Shown one piece after another: positions 63,985 to 64,000 of a DNA stretch of 64,000 nucleotides. Positions within the stretch are counted from its first letter, which is position 1. Each line of letters opens with the position of its first letter. The DNA lies in contig NZ_CP008884.1 in assembly GCF_000725385.1 (NCBI RefSeq), positions 682,001-746,000 on the forward strand. The letters run 5' to 3'. The position numbers were made by a program, and so were the translations under genes. Source of the stretch: Dyella japonica A8 (GTDB lineage: Bacteria > Pseudomonadota > Gammaproteobacteria > Xanthomonadales > Rhodanobacteraceae). The notes below the pieces were generated by a model. The model saw nothing but the letters and a program-made list of their open reading frames with translations. It was not told the DNA's origin and ran no database searches.

Positions 63985-64000
63985 TCGCAACGCCCGTTGC

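Overview
The window is high-GC, densely coded chromosomal DNA from a gammaproteobacterium, most likely a member of the Xanthomonadales (Lysobacterales), family Rhodanobacteraceae (Dyella, Luteibacter or Rhodanobacter-like). This rests on gene content and order (membrane-anchored AlgC next to dut and coaBC, radC divergent; argS followed by a SPOR protein; speA/speE divergent; MexEF-OprN-type pump; phhA divergent from an Lrp-type regulator) and on two dispersed palindromic repeat families typical of these genomes. The genus is inference. I recognised no rRNA, tRNA, insertion sequence, prophage or CRISPR array.

Layout. 1-9.9 kb is housekeeping: a truncated GNAT, pyrE, a DUF4124 protein, algC-dut-coaBC (minus strand), radC, argS and a SPOR protein. 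9.9-14.2 kb holds a type V autotransporter between three near-identical terminator hairpins. 14.2-18.1 kb is a minus-strand set that looks like ketone-body/hydroxybutyrate metabolism (bdhA, adc, a patatin, a 3-hydroxyisobutyrate-dehydrogenase-like gene). 18.4-21.5 kb has the polyamine genes speA and speE. 21.7-30.1 kb mixes small and hypothetical proteins with an orphan ParA-like ATPase, sixA, YceI, a phospholipase D-like lipoprotein, a TonB-like protein and a thiolase. 30.3-32.8 kb encodes a PAS-GGDEF-EAL protein behind a hairpin-rich leader.

33-40.8 kb is a nitrogen-control region: ntrB-ntrC-GNAT and glnA, with a GH39 glycosidase carrying a LacI-type operator and a hypothetical gene lying between them. 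glnA has an excellent sigma-54 promoter and NtrC sites, and ntrB has a likely NtrC autoregulation site. uppP follows. 41.8-49.9 kb is a LysR regulator divergent from a MexE-MexF-OprN-like pump and an SDR; repeats have entered this operon twice, once inside the outer-membrane lipoprotein's N-terminal coding region. 50-54 kb is a LytS/LytTR two-component system flanked on both sides by paralogous secreted beta-propeller (PD40-like) proteins. 54-62.4 kb is mostly minus strand: hydrolases, a translationally coupled YqjD/YqjE-like, AI-2E-family transporter and GNAT operon, DUF1328, a PEBP-family protein, a sugar-dehydrogenase-like propeller, DUF3224, YheT and PlsC. The window ends with an Lrp regulator divergent from phhA.

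The items I rate most worth pursuing are the beta-propeller/LytTR locus, a minus-strand small-RNA candidate between radC and argS, the repeat inserted into the efflux lipoprotein gene, and the hairpin-rich leader of the GGDEF-EAL gene.
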